Origin: Bacteroidota bacterium | GTDB taxonomy: Bacteria > Bacteroidota > Bacteroidia > Bacteroidales > JABHKC01 | Assembly (NCBI GenBank): GCA_018692315.1 | Contig: JABHKC010000115.1 | Location: 1-56,460, forward strand | Reading direction: 5' to 3' | Length of the DNA: 56,460 nucleotides | Shown: piece after piece, positions 33,092 through 42,917 of the stretch | Position numbering within the stretch: position 1 is the stretch's first letter | How the letters are laid out: the number at the start of each line of letters is the position of its first letter | Made by a program: the position numbers and the translations under genes | Notes under the pieces: generated by a model | Databases searched by the model: none | What the model was told of the DNA's origin: nothing | Seen by the model: only the letters and a program-made list of their open reading frames with translations

Positions 33092-35404
33092 ATGAAAAAC
33101 AAAAAAACATATCACGAAAGCGCAAAATTGCATGTAACGGGTACCGCAAAGTATATTGATGATATAGAAACTGATAACAGAATTATCCGGGGTTTTGTTT
33201 TTAAAAGTGAATTTGCTCATGCAAAAATATTATCATTCGACCTATCGGAAGCCAAAAAAGTAAAAGGAGTTCATGCAATTGTAAGTTACAAGGACATTCC
33301 TGGAGAAAATCAAATGGGTCCTGTAATTCATGACGAGGAAGTGCTTGCAAGCCAAAAAGTTGGTTTTATTGGACAGGCTATATTTCTAATTGCTGCTGAA
33401 AATGAAGAAATTGCAAACGAAGCAAAAAGCTTAATAATAATCGAATTTGAACCATTGAAGCCAGTTATTACTATAGAACAAGCAATAGAATGTGGCGATT
33501 TTTTTCAGGAAGAAAGAAAAATTGAATGCGGCAATTTCGAGGAGGCTTATCATAAATCGCAAAATAAGATTGAAGGAAGATTTAAGACTGGAGCCCAGGA
33601 ACATTGGTATCTCGAAACTCAGGTTTGTCTTGCCTTGCCTGGGGAAGGAGATGAGATTAAAATATTTAGCTCTACTCAAAATCCCACTGAAACCCAGTGC
33701 ATTATTGCTGAAGTTTTGAATATCTCAAATAAAGATATTGAAGTTGAAAACAGGCGGCTTGGCGGAGCGTTCGGAGGTAAAGAGACTCAGGCAAATCATA
33801 TTGCAAGCTGGACGGCATTATTGTGTAAAACAACGAAACGTCCTGTTAAAATGCGGCTTCAGCGAAAAGAAGACCAAATCATGACAGGAAAACGTCATCC
33901 TTTTTTGATAAACTACAAAGCTGCTTTTGAAAGCAATGGAGAAATTACAGCCATGTCGAGCGAGCTGAATTCTAACTGGGGATATTCCTGTGATTTGTCG
34001 ATGGCAATTTTAGAACGTGCAATGTTACATTCCGAAAACTGTTACTACATCCCTAACGCAAGAATAATAGGAAAAGCATGGAAAACAAACCTTCCTCCAA
34101 ACACAGCTTTTAGAGGATTTGGAGCACCTCAGGCTATTGCAGCAATTGAATTAATTATTGATAAAATTGCACGTTATTTGAAAATAGATGCTGCAATAGT
34201 CAGAGAAAGAAATTTTTATGGAATAGAAAATGAAAAAACTACTCCCTATGGACAAATATTTACGAATAGCGTTATAAACTTAATTTATACAGAGTTGTCA
34301 GAATCTTCAGATTATTTCAACAGGCGAAAACACATAAATGAATTTAATAACAAAAACGAATTTGTGAAAAAGGGGATGGCAATAAGTCCGGTAAAGTTTG
34401 GAATTTCGTTTACAACTGCTTTTCTTAATCAAGCAGGTGCTTTGGTAAATATTTATAAGGATGGTTCTGTTATAGTAAATCACGGCGGAGTAGAAATGGG
34501 GCAAGGGCTACATACAAAAATTCAACAAATTGCTGCAAACGAATTAGGGATTCAATTAGACAATATTAAAGTAAGTCCGACTAACACTTCTAAAGTTCCA
34601 AACAGCTCGCCTACAGCGGCTTCCTCCAGCACCGACCTTAACGGGATGGCAGTAAAAATTGCCATAGATAAATTAAAAAATAGAATTGCAAAAGTAGTGA
34701 TTGAACTATTTAATAAGGAAAATGAAGGGACAAAATATTTATTCGAGAATTTAATTTTTAAACACGATTTCATTTATGATGCTTTAGATACTAAAAAGAA
34801 AATCTCGTTTAAAAATGCTGTCTTGAAAACATATTTAAACAGAGAAAGTTTGAGTGCCACAGGATTTTATAAAACACCCGGAATCGATTTTGACAGGAAG
34901 TCTGGCAAAGGAAATCCGTTTTTCTATTTTGCTCAGGGAATGTCAATCTCCGAAGTTTTGCTCGACACACTCACTGGCAATTGTAAAATTCTGCAAACCG
35001 ACATTTTACACGATGCAGGAAAATCTATAAATATTGAAATAGATAAAGGACAAATAGTTGGCGGTTTTCTTCAAGGAGTGGGCTGGTGTACTACCGAAGA
35101 ATGCAAATGGGATAGCTCAGGAAATTTATTAAATAACTCTCCTGAAACATACAAAATTCCAACAACAGACGATATTCCGGAAAAATTGATAGTAAATTTC
35201 TACGAAAATTCGAAAAACGAAAATACAATTCGTCAGAGCAAAGCAATTGGAGAACCTCCATTTATGTTAGGCTTGTCGGTCTGGCTTGCACTAAAAGATG
35301 CAATTTCGGCGGTTGGAAATCATATAATCGAACCTGATTATTTCTTACCCGCAACTAATGAAAATATTTTATTGTCGATAAAAAAACTAAAAGCAAACCT
35401 ATAA
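33092..35404 (+). CDS. Xanthine dehydrogenase-like molybdopterin-binding large subunit
   Basis: A 770-residue Mo-hydroxylase catalytic subunit (XdhB type). The N-terminal a/b hammerhead domain (about 1-115, with GTAKYIDDIETDNR and AHAKILSFD) is followed by the molybdopterin-binding domains. Family landmarks are RLGGAFGGKE (active-site Glu, about 228), NTAFRGFGAPQ (active-site Arg, about 345) and HGGVEMGQGLHTK (about 465). SSPTAASSSTDLNG (about 507) and the catalytic base Glu in AIGEPPFMLG (about 716) complete the set. Glu-228-like and Arg residues favour purine hydroxylation over aldehyde oxidation. The FAD/2Fe-2S partner (XdhA) normally encoded alongside is absent: the upstream neighbour is a minus-strand secreted protein and the downstream one is a HAD phosphatase. 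Nothing suggests truncation. Confidence 0.92.
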   Translation: MKNKKTYHESAKLHVTGTAKYIDDIETDNRIIRGFVFKSEFAHAKILSFDLSEAKKVKGVHAIVSYKDIPGENQMGPVIHDEEVLASQKVGFIGQAIFLIAAENEEIANEAKSLIIIEFEPLKPVITIEQAIECGDFFQEERKIECGNFEEAYHKSQNKIEGRFKTGAQEHWYLETQVCLALPGEGDEIKIFSSTQNPTETQCIIAEVLNISNKDIEVENRRLGGAFGGKETQANHIASWTALLCKTTKRPVKMRLQRKEDQIMTGKRHPFLINYKAAFESNGEITAMSSELNSNWGYSCDLSMAILERAMLHSENCYYIPNARIIGKAWKTNLPPNTAFRGFGAPQAIAAIELIIDKIARYLKIDAAIVRERNFYGIENEKTTPYGQIFTNSVINLIYTELSESSDYFNRRKHINEFNNKNEFVKKGMAISPVKFGISFTTAFLNQAGALVNIYKDGSVIVNHGGVEMGQGLHTKIQQIAANELGIQLDNIKVSPTNTSKVPNSSPTAASSSTDLNGMAVKIAIDKLKNRIAKVVIELFNKENEGTKYLFENLIFKHDFIYDALDTKKKISFKNAVLKTYLNRESLSATGFYKTPGIDFDRKSGKGNPFFYFAQGMSISEVLLDTLTGNCKILQTDILHDAGKSINIEIDKGQIVGGFLQGVGWCTTEECKWDSSGNLLNNSPETYKIPTTDDIPEKLIVNFYENSKNENTIRQSKAIGEPPFMLGLSVWLALKDAISAVGNHIIEPDYFLPATNENILLSIKKLKANL

Positions 35405-35427
35405 TTCCAGAAACTCTCTGAACGTAT

Positions 35428-36258
35428 ATGACGCAAAAAATTAAAATGGTTGTAACTGACCTTGACGGGACTTTACATAATGACAAAAACAAACTAAGCG
35501 ACACAGATTTTTTCACATTAAAAGAACTAAATCAAAGGAAAATAATTAGAGTTGTAGCAACCGGAAGATCTCTGTTTTCTTTTGAAAAAGTATGCATGCC
35601 GGATTTTCCTATTGATTTTCTAATTTTTTCGTCGGGATGCGGTATTTACGATTGGAACAATAAAAATTTAATTAGTGAAAATCATATTCCAAAGCAATCT
35701 GTTCTGTTAATTGCAAACGAATTGAAATCGCAAAATTTGAGTTTTATGATTCATTCGAATATTCCGGAAAATCATAAATTTTGTTATTACATCGGAAACG
35801 ATAACAAAAATTCTGATTTTTATAATCGTATTAAACTTTATGATGGTCATACAAAGGAAATTGGAGACGACTTCAAAGAAATTGGAGATGCTTGCCAATT
35901 TGTTGCTATTACTGAAGAAATTCCACAAATTCTTAGCAAAGTTGAAAGATATTTGTCGCAATTTAAAGTGGTCCGCACTACTTCGCCATTAGATGGAAAA
36001 TCTATGTGGATCGAAATTTTTCCGAAAAAAGTATCAAAGGGGGATGCCGTTTTAAACTTATGCAAAAAATTGGAATTTTCTACAGATTTTGTGCTTGGAA
36101 TAGGTAACGACTATAACGATATTGATTTGTTAAAAACTACGGGCTATAGTTTTGTTGTAGAAAATGCCCCCGCTGTATTGAAAGAAAAATATATAGTTAC
36201 TTCCAGCAACAATAATAGTGGCTTTAGCGAAGCCGTAAAACATTTTTTCGATTTATAA
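35428..36258 (+). CDS. HAD-superfamily Cof-type phosphatase
   Basis: A 276-residue cytosolic hydrolase of the Cof/YbiV (HAD IIB) type. Motif I is VTDLDGTLHNDKN (nucleophile and acid Asp at about 9 and 11), motif II is the Thr/Ser in VVATGRSLFS, Lys of motif III is in EIFPKKVSKGDA, and motif IV is IGNDYNDIDLL. The C2-type cap lies between about 85 and 190. Substrates in this family are sugar phosphates or similar small phosphates; the natural one cannot be read from sequence. It follows the xdh-like gene by 23 bases, so co-transcription is likely although a functional link is unclear. It ends 6 bases before the convergent glycosyltransferase gene. Confidence 0.9.
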   Translation: MTQKIKMVVTDLDGTLHNDKNKLSDTDFFTLKELNQRKIIRVVATGRSLFSFEKVCMPDFPIDFLIFSSGCGIYDWNNKNLISENHIPKQSVLLIANELKSQNLSFMIHSNIPENHKFCYYIGNDNKNSDFYNRIKLYDGHTKEIGDDFKEIGDACQFVAITEEIPQILSKVERYLSQFKVVRTTSPLDGKSMWIEIFPKKVSKGDAVLNLCKKLEFSTDFVLGIGNDYNDIDLLKTTGYSFVVENAPAVLKEKYIVTSSNNNSGFSEAVKHFFDL

Positions 36259-36264
36259 AGAATA

Positions 36265-37467
36265 TCAAATTTTCTGTTGCCTTTTAGCTTTTTCCCAATT
36301 CACAGATTGTTTTCCCATGAGATATTTTATAGCTCCTTGAATAATTGAAAAATTCATGACGAAAAAATAATATGGAATAAAAAGTATTTTAAGCCGTAAC
36401 TTTTTATTAGAAAATATCCAACCCAAGAGAGTAAATAAATAAAATACCATTTGCAAAAGCAGAAGAATGGTATAAATATCAGCAAAATCAAATTTCTTTA
36501 AATAAACAATTGCCACATTCAAAGGAAGTAAAATAATCATCGACAAAGGGCAAATCGTCCATCGAAGCACTTTATGTGAAATATATTGGAAACTCAGGAT
36601 TTTATATTTGAAAGGGTTGAGAAGTTCCGGTAATCGGAAAATAGTTTGCAAAGAGCCGGCAGCAATTCGAACTTTTCGTTTCAATTCTTCTTTCACATTT
36701 AGGCTGGCAGTCTCAATTGCATATGCTTCAGGATTGTATTGAACTGTGTAACCTTGTTTGGCAATTCTTAGCGAAATAATAAAATCGTCTAATAAAGTGT
36801 CCTTCTCCACTTCCTCGAACAAACAGGTACGAATTGCAAAAAGTTCGCCAGCTGCACCAACCACCGAATTAAACTCTGCTTCAATTTTTTTGAGTGCCGA
36901 TTCGTATTTCCAATAAAATCCTTCGCCCGAACCGCTTGCTCCATCATAAACTTCTTTGTAAATTCTTTTTTCGCCGGCAACACAACCAACTTTTTTATCG
37001 TGAAAAAGGTTTGCTATAATTCTAATACTGCTTTTCGAAAGGTTAGTATTGCAATCAGAAAAAACCACAATTGGAGTTTTAACAAATTTCATCCCACGAT
37101 TCATTGCAGCAATTTTCCCATTTCGTTCTGACAAATGAAACAATTCAATATTTTCATATTTCGCCAAAATTTTCTCAGAACCATCATTCGATCCATCGGT
37201 AATCCAAACATGCTTTAACTTTCCTTTCGGATAATCTAAATCGAAAGAATTTTTTAGTTTTTCTTCAATATAATCTTTCTCGTTATAGGCTGCAATTATT
37301 AAAGTAATTTCTGGCAAATCGGAATCCGCCAATTCCTGAACATTACTATTCCTTTTTGAAAACACTTTTTTGATTTTTACTATAAAAAACAAAATCAGAC
37401 CATATGCTATATAGGAATAGAATATGCTAAACAACAATACGAAAAAAACAATTTCTAAAAATTTCAT
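36265..37467 (-). CDS. Membrane glycosyltransferase, family 2
   Basis: A 400-residue GT-A fold processive-type glycosyltransferase. It has an N-terminal membrane helix (about 2-25) and a GT2 catalytic core starting ITLIIAAYNEKDYIEEKL (about 51). The first Asp motif is in WITDGSNDGSEKI, the second in VVFSDCNTNLSK, and the acceptor-site DDFIISLRIAKQGY is followed by RKVRIAAGSLQ in the place of the QxxRW motif. Three or so C-terminal helices (about 300-385) follow. The likely role is membrane transfer of a sugar to a polysaccharide or lipid, as in exopolysaccharide synthesis. It is 8 bases downstream of a GT4 gene and probably forms an operon with it. Donor and acceptor are unknown. Confidence 0.88.
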   Translation of the reverse strand: MKFLEIVFFVLLFSIFYSYIAYGLILFFIVKIKKVFSKRNSNVQELADSDLPEITLIIAAYNEKDYIEEKLKNSFDLDYPKGKLKHVWITDGSNDGSEKILAKYENIELFHLSERNGKIAAMNRGMKFVKTPIVVFSDCNTNLSKSSIRIIANLFHDKKVGCVAGEKRIYKEVYDGASGSGEGFYWKYESALKKIEAEFNSVVGAAGELFAIRTCLFEEVEKDTLLDDFIISLRIAKQGYTVQYNPEAYAIETASLNVKEELKRKVRIAAGSLQTIFRLPELLNPFKYKILSFQYISHKVLRWTICPLSMIILLPLNVAIVYLKKFDFADIYTILLLLQMVFYLFTLLGWIFSNKKLRLKILFIPYYFFVMNFSIIQGAIKYLMGKQSVNWEKAKRQQKI

Positions 37468-37475
37468 TCGATATT

Positions 37476-38705
37476 TTAGTTTTGATTTTCAAATTTCTGA
37501 TTGATAATTTCTTTATAGAAATCAATTAATTTGGCAGATTGATTTGTGTTGTCGAAATTGGTTCTTATTAAATCGATAGCCTTCTCCCCTACTCTTTCAC
37601 ATAATGTTTCATTTCCCGACAATTCTAAAATAGTTTGAATAAATTCATCGGGAGTATTTGCCAGAAAAATGTCTTTTTTGTGAGTACTATTTATTCCTTC
37701 TGTACCTATATTAGTAGAAATAATAGTTTTCCCAAGAGCCATACCTTCAATAATTTTAATGCGCATTCCGCTACCCGAAAGTAGTGGTACTATCATAACA
37801 GATTTTGAATTCATAAAATCATAAGCATCAGGCACTTCTCCCAAATATATTACATTTTTTTGCAAAGAAATAATTTTGAACAACCAGTCAGGAGCATTTC
37901 TTCCGGCAATATGAAATTTCAGTTCGCCATTTTTTTGCAAAACCTTGTTCCATACATTTTTAAAAAACCATTGCAAACCTTCCTGATTTGGAGCCCAATC
38001 TAAAGCACCAATATGAAAAAATGATGGGAATTTGGCTTTTTTGCTACTTCTTTTAATATCATAAATATCAAATCCGGTCTGGCTCACATGAACCGGTTTA
38101 TTGTTTCCGAATGTCTGAAAGAATTTTGCATCATGTTCAGTAATTGGAACAATGGCATCGTAGCTATTCAAAATATTTTGTTTTAGTTTTTTTATTCTTT
38201 TTGATAAAAAAAGAAGATATTTTTTTCTTAAAATATTTTTTTCGTTACTGGCCACTCTTTCCCAAATCTGATGCTCAATGTTGTGAGCTCTAAGAACAAT
38301 TATTCCATCCGAAAATTTTCGAATAATTGGAATATACAAAGTCATATAAAGACCTTCGAGCTGTATGACATCATATTTTTCTATTTGCAATAATTCAACA
38401 AGTTTTTCTTCGAAATTCTTATCTATGAATCTTTCAGCACTATATGGGAGTTTCGAAAAAAGAATATTTTTAATAGCAGCCATTTTCGTAATTGGAGCTT
38501 CAACATAAATTCCAAGAATTTTGACTAACTTTTTAACATTTTCCGGCAAGTCAGACAAGTCGTAGAAATGTTTTGAAGTATTCATCGCCAAGATTGTTGA
38601 ACTATGGCCAAGCTTTGCAAAACCCTTTGCCAGATTTAAAGTTGCAATTGCACCGCCATCAATTGGAGGATATGGAACTTTATTTGAAAGTTGGATTATC
38701 TTCAT
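37476..38705 (-). CDS. Glycosyltransferase, family 4 (GT-B fold)
   Basis: A 409-residue cytosolic glycosyltransferase. The N-terminal domain starts MKIIQLSNKVPYPPIDGGAI, with the Gly-rich acceptor loop and a following helix (LNLAKGFAKLGHSSTIL). The C-terminal nucleotide-sugar-binding domain (about 215-400) carries FHIGALDWAPNQEGLQWF and the family motif GMRIKIIEGMALGKTIISTNIGTEGI, which includes the donor-binding Glu. The pattern is like GT4 enzymes of exopolysaccharide and LPS clusters. It is followed after 8 bases by a GT2 gene. The sugar is not predictable. A 105-base gap separates it from the upstream LptF/G-type permease gene. Confidence 0.9.
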   Translation of the reverse strand: MKIIQLSNKVPYPPIDGGAIATLNLAKGFAKLGHSSTILAMNTSKHFYDLSDLPENVKKLVKILGIYVEAPITKMAAIKNILFSKLPYSAERFIDKNFEEKLVELLQIEKYDVIQLEGLYMTLYIPIIRKFSDGIIVLRAHNIEHQIWERVASNEKNILRKKYLLFLSKRIKKLKQNILNSYDAIVPITEHDAKFFQTFGNNKPVHVSQTGFDIYDIKRSSKKAKFPSFFHIGALDWAPNQEGLQWFFKNVWNKVLQKNGELKFHIAGRNAPDWLFKIISLQKNVIYLGEVPDAYDFMNSKSVMIVPLLSGSGMRIKIIEGMALGKTIISTNIGTEGINSTHKKDIFLANTPDEFIQTILELSGNETLCERVGEKAIDLIRTNFDNTNQSAKLIDFYKEIINQKFENQN

Positions 38706-38810
38706 TTATCATTTTTTCAAAAAAAGCTGCAATTAAGCAAAAAATGGTTTTCATAAGATAAAATTCAGGCAAAAGATTTACATTATTATTTACACTATTA
38801 AGCGAAAACA

Positions 38811-40292
38811 TTAGTTACTCGATTTTTTGTTCTTTAACTTAATTATTCTTTTGAAGAAATTCATATATGTATCAATATTCAAAACGGCAGAATCTGTTGT
38901 AGCTTTATAAGTTAGAAAAATTCCAAGAGGCAACAATATCACCGAAGATAGCCACATTCCTTGATATGAAGGTAATATGCCTTCGCGAACAAATTTTTCT
39001 CCGGTAATAGAAATTATATAATATAAAAGAAAGAACAGAACAGAAACAACCATTGGCATTCCGAGACCTCCTTTACGGATGATAGCTCCCAATGGAGCTC
39101 CAATAAAAAACAGCACCAAACAAGCAAAGGATAATGAGAACTTTCGATGCCATTCAATCAGATGCCTGTTAATCCACTTTGCTCGGTTGTGCAAATCTTT
39201 TTTCGATGAAACTATGTAAGAATTAGTGGATCGAGCATAATTTAATGCCAAATCTATTGCCTTTTTCTTTTTTTCATATTCTAAAGATTCAAAAACACTA
39301 TCTATATCAAAACTTTTGTCGTATAGTTGAATTGTATCCAACATAATATTTGAAGTATCAGGATTTCGTTTATCTCTATTTGGTATAATTTTAAAATAAT
39401 TCGATTTCAAAATGTTAGTATAAAAAAGTTCTTGCCTATTTTCTCTAGTAATTTTTAAAGAATCAACTGCAGTTGATAGCTGCCCGAGATTTAACATTTG
39501 ATAATGCTTTTTGAATAGGTTTTCATCGGTTCGTGTAAGGTCAAATCCTTTAAGTCTGAACATTAAAGTTTGTTCCTCGAATGTTTCCCGTCTCTGTGGA
39601 TGCTTTTTATCTGCATTTCTAACATTTTTTTCTATTTGCTCTTCATAACTTTTTCCGCTATATAGCTGCAATACAAGAAATCTACTGTCGGGTGTAACCT
39701 TCATATATCCCGAATCGGCAATAGTTGTGTTAATATTTCCTTTATGCTCTTTAAGATGATTGTATATCATAATATCATAAAGAGTATTATTCTGTTTGTT
39801 TTTTTCACCTATTTTTATGGAGTAGTTGTCAATTCCATTAAAAAATACTCCTTCTTTGATATTCAATTCGGGACGCAATTGCCGGACATCCCAAAGTAAC
39901 GAACTCATTTTCAAATTTGTATATGGAATTATATGATTCGAGAAATAGAACGCTCCGATACTCATAATAACCGATAATACTATAATTGGCAACAAAATTC
40001 TTTGAAGGGAAATTCCTGAAGACTTCAGTGCTGTCAATTCGTTGTACTCTCCTAAACTACCAAAAGTCATGATAGATGCTAACAAAACTGCCAGAGGAAG
40101 AGCCATTGGGACAAGCCATGTTGAAACATATAACAACAGCTTTGCAATTATATACCATTCTAAACCTTTTCCAACCAATTCGTCAATATATTTCCAAAGC
40201 CACTGCATTAATAACACAAATAAAGCAATGAAAAAGGTCAGAATTAGTGGCCCCAGATATGATTGTAATATAAATTTATGAAGCTTTTTCAC
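38811..40292 (-). CDS. LptF/LptG-family permease
   Basis: A 493-residue inner-membrane protein of the YjgP/YjgQ family, the transmembrane half of the LPS export ABC transporter LptB2FG. Three N-terminal helices (about 10-120, including LILTFFIALFVLLMQWLWKY and a VPMALPLAVLLASIMTFGSL segment) precede the periplasmic beta-jellyroll region (about 135-370). The latter is larger than in E. coli LptF/G (about 360 residues in total). Three C-terminal helices follow (about 385-475, with FFIGAPLGAIIRKGGLGMP). Bacteroidota often encode a single LptF/G-type protein; no second copy is visible here. It lies upstream of two glycosyltransferases, consistent with an envelope role. Confidence 0.9.
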   Translation of the reverse strand: MKKLHKFILQSYLGPLILTFFIALFVLLMQWLWKYIDELVGKGLEWYIIAKLLLYVSTWLVPMALPLAVLLASIMTFGSLGEYNELTALKSSGISLQRILLPIIVLSVIMSIGAFYFSNHIIPYTNLKMSSLLWDVRQLRPELNIKEGVFFNGIDNYSIKIGEKNKQNNTLYDIMIYNHLKEHKGNINTTIADSGYMKVTPDSRFLVLQLYSGKSYEEQIEKNVRNADKKHPQRRETFEEQTLMFRLKGFDLTRTDENLFKKHYQMLNLGQLSTAVDSLKITRENRQELFYTNILKSNYFKIIPNRDKRNPDTSNIMLDTIQLYDKSFDIDSVFESLEYEKKKKAIDLALNYARSTNSYIVSSKKDLHNRAKWINRHLIEWHRKFSLSFACLVLFFIGAPLGAIIRKGGLGMPMVVSVLFFLLYYIISITGEKFVREGILPSYQGMWLSSVILLPLGIFLTYKATTDSAVLNIDTYMNFFKRIIKLKNKKSSN

Positions 40293-40539
40293 TCAAATTA
40301 ATATAGTTGTTGTTTTACGGAACTTATCATTTTTTGAATTTGAATATATGCAAAAAATTAATATATATTAAGTGAAAAAGCTATAATTTCATGAAGCAGA
40401 AAATTCAAATTATTATAATATATTTTTCAAAATAGTTTGATAATGTTTGTGTGTTTTATCTACTAAAAATTATTTTGAAGATACTTTGAATATTTAAAAA
40501 CTAAATAATAAATAATTGACCTCCATCAGTTTAAGAATA

Positions 40540-40920
40540 TTACAAACCTATGGTGCGTTTTAGATTTCCTATTTGTTTTGTCCAAAGTTCAATTGCATCT
40601 GCTTTTTCGTCTTCTTCGGCAAAATCTGTTATGAGTAATGCAACATCGCGTGTTAGCTCATCAATATTTATTTTAAACTCAAAAAATGAATCTTCTTCTT
40701 CATCGTCTAACCATTTAAATCGAACATACTTATTATCTTTTTTCAGAAGCAATTCTGCTTGTTGCTCAGATCCATCCCAAATAAATGTAAAGATTTTTCC
40801 TTGAAGGTTTACATCGTCGGCAAACCATTCGGATAAACCTCCGGGCGAACTTAAACGATAAAACAACACTTTTGGGGAAGTATTTATTGTAAATTCAATT
40901 GTATATTGTTCTAAACTCAT
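40540..40920 (-). CDS. START-like (SRPBCC) domain protein
   Basis: A 126-residue cytosolic protein. The open frame extends to 40959, but the internal ATG at 40920 (MSLEQYTIEFTINTSPKVLF) matches the usual start of this family. Features are TIEFTINTSPKVLFYRLSSPGGLSEWFADDV, with the Trp and Asp expected of AHSA1/START-like proteins, a strand FTFIWDGSEQQAEL, an acidic loop DDEEEDSFFEF and a long C-terminal helix ELWTKQIGNLKRTIGL. The fold forms a hydrophobic cavity, but its ligand in Bacteroidota is not established. It is a common single-copy gene in the phylum. No tight neighbour is seen. Confidence 0.82.
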   Translation of the reverse strand: MSLEQYTIEFTINTSPKVLFYRLSSPGGLSEWFADDVNLQGKIFTFIWDGSEQQAELLLKKDNKYVRFKWLDDEEEDSFFEFKINIDELTRDVALLITDFAEEDEKADAIELWTKQIGNLKRTIGL

Positions 40921-41091
40921 AATCAAATTTTTAATATTGACAATATTTAATTGTTGCAATATATTAATTTTTATTCAATAAAAAAATGCCACGTATTGGT
41001 TTTAACAAAATATTACTTTAATTATTGTAGTAAATAAAAATATTTAATTTGGCTAAAACTTCCAACTTTGAAATATCAGTCTATTAAGGAA

Positions 41092-42654
41092 CTATTTCGC
41101 ATAATTTACAGAGCGGGTTTCCCTAATTACGGTAATTTTTATTTGCCCGGGATAGGTCATCTCAGTTTGGATTTTTTTTGCAATATCATAAGAAAGTGTA
41201 TCTGATTCTTTATCGCTAATTTTATCGCTACCGACTATGACTCTAAGTTCTCTACCAGCTTGAATTGCATAGGTTTTCATAACACCTGGGTATGAAAGAG
41301 CCAATTCTTCAAGATCTTTCAATCGTTTAATGTACGAATCTACAACTTCTCTTCTTGCTCCGGGTCTTGCTCCTGATATGGCATCGCAAGTTTGCACTAA
41401 TGGTGCAATCAGGCTGGTCATTTCAACCTCGTCGTGGTGTGAACCAATTGCATTACAAACTTCTGGTTTTTCTTTATACTTTTCTGCCAATTTCATTCCA
41501 AAAACTGCGTGAGACAATTCTGGTTCATCGTCTGGTACTTTTCCTATATCGTGCAATAATCCGGCTCGTTTGGCAATTTTTGGATTCAGCCCGAGTTCTG
41601 AAGCCATGATAGCACACAGATTTGCAGTTTCACGAGAGTGTTGCAACAAATTTTGTCCATAGCTCGAACGATATTTCATTTTTCCTACAAGCCGTATTAA
41701 TTCTGGATGAAGCCCATGAATTCCAAGATCTATTGCAGTGCGTTTTCCTACTTCAATTATTTCTTCCTCAATTTGCTTTTTTGTCTTTTTCACTACTTCT
41801 TCTATCCTTGCCGGATGAATTCTTCCGTCAGTAACCAATTTGTGTAAAGCAAGTCGTGCTATTTCTCTACGAACCGAATCGAATGCCGATAAAACAATTG
41901 CTTCGGGAGTATCGTCCACAATGATTTCTACTCCTGTAGCAGCTTCTAATGCACGTATATTTCTTCCTTCACGTCCAATAATTCTTCCTTTAATTTCATC
42001 GCTATCAATATTAAAAACAGTTACTGAATTTTCAATAATATTTTCTGATGCTACTCTTTGAATTGTCTGCATTATTATTCGTTTTGCCTCTTTGTTTGCA
42101 GTCATTTTGGCATCTTCCATAATATTATTTATATACGACATTGCCTCAGTTTTTGCTTCAGCTTTCAACGAATCTATTAGCAAGGCTTTTGCTTGCTCTG
42201 CCGACATTGCAGCAACATTTTGTAATTGTTCAATCTGGTCTTTTAACAGTTTGTCTAACTCTTTATTTTTCTTATCGATTAATTCAAGTTGCTTAGAAAC
42301 ATTAGAATTAAGTGTTTCAACTTCTTTTTTCCCAATCTCTAGCTCCTTGTTTTTTCGTTGAAGGTCTTCCTTTCTTTGTAGAAACGATGATTCTTTTTGT
42401 TTTAAGCGATTTTCTGTGTTAGCAATTTTTGAATTTCTTTCCTGAGCTTGTTTGTCAAATTCTTTTCTCATCTGAAAAGATTTCTCTTTTGCTAGTAAAA
42501 TTTTCTCATTTTTAATTGCTTCTGCCTTCAAATCGGCTTCCTTAATTATACTTGAACTTTTGTTGGCAATTACTTTTTTCCAATAAGAACTAGTGGCTGC
42601 CCACCCAATTATCAGAGCAATTACACCAACTGACAAATTAATAATAATATCCAT
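41092..42654 (-). CDS. rny: Ribonuclease Y
   Basis: A 520-residue membrane-anchored endoribonuclease that starts mRNA decay. An N-terminal helix (about 4-20), a long Lys/Glu-rich coiled coil (about 30-190), and a KH domain (about 205-275, with [29 protein letters not shown]) are followed by an HD domain (about 335-430). The HD motif is [12 protein letters not shown], with further metal ligands in [10 protein letters not shown]. The C-terminal part [18 protein letters not shown] and the ending [10 protein letters not shown] are canonical. Length matches the usual 510-525. It follows, on the same strand, the probable 6S RNA and zapA, an arrangement known in Bacteroidota. Confidence 0.96.
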   Translation of the reverse strand: MDIIINLSVGVIALIIGWAATSSYWKKVIANKSSSIIKEADLKAEAIKNEKILLAKEKSFQMRKEFDKQAQERNSKIANTENRLKQKESSFLQRKEDLQRKNKELEIGKKEVETLNSNVSKQLELIDKKNKELDKLLKDQIEQLQNVAAMSAEQAKALLIDSLKAEAKTEAMSYINNIMEDAKMTANKEAKRIIMQTIQRVASENIIENSVTVFNIDSDEIKGRIIGREGRNIRALEAATGVEIIVDDTPEAIVLSAFDSVRREIARLALHKLVTDGRIHPARIEEVVKKTKKQIEEEIIEVGKRTAIDLGIHGLHPELIRLVGKMKYRSSYGQNLLQHSRETANLCAIMASELGLNPKIAKRAGLLHDIGKVPDDEPELSHAVFGMKLAEKYKEKPEVCNAIGSHHDEVEMTSLIAPLVQTCDAISGARPGARREVVDSYIKRLKDLEELALSYPGVMKTYAIQAGRELRVIVGSDKISDKESDTLSYDIAKKIQTEMTYPGQIKITVIRETRSVNYAK

Positions 42655-42684
42655 TTTGTTTTTATTTAATAATAATATATATAT

Positions 42685-42886
42685 AAAAAAACCCGCATAA
42701 ATTCCCTATAAATTTAAAAAACCCCTAAATAACATGGGTGGAGAGGCCAAATATTTCTTGCTTCCAATGTCTTCAAATAAATGAAGAGCCTAAATAAATA
42801 GGTTAAGGCCTGCCTTACATATGTGTGAGCTTATCTCCAATATCAATAATGTTGAGTTTCCAAACAAATAAGAAATAATGCGGGCA
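42685..42886 (-). ncRNA. ssrS: Probable 6S RNA (ssrS) between zapA and rny
   Basis: The zapA-rny gap has a long-stem RNA candidate of about 200 bases. On the minus strand it starts GCCCGCATTATTTC and ends GAATTTATGCGGG followed by seven T, so the two ends pair (CCCGCAT/ATGCGGG and beyond) and a terminator-like tail follows. In between are a large, weakly paired bubble region and an apical hairpin around CCTA-TTTATT-TAGG. Length, closing stem and location beside zapA are those of 6S RNA, which binds and inhibits the housekeeping RNA polymerase holoenzyme. Exact ends are approximate, and no covariance model was run. Confidence 0.65.
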
Positions 42887-42917
42887 ATATCTTGCTTTAT
42901 CTTTAAGAACGTACAAA

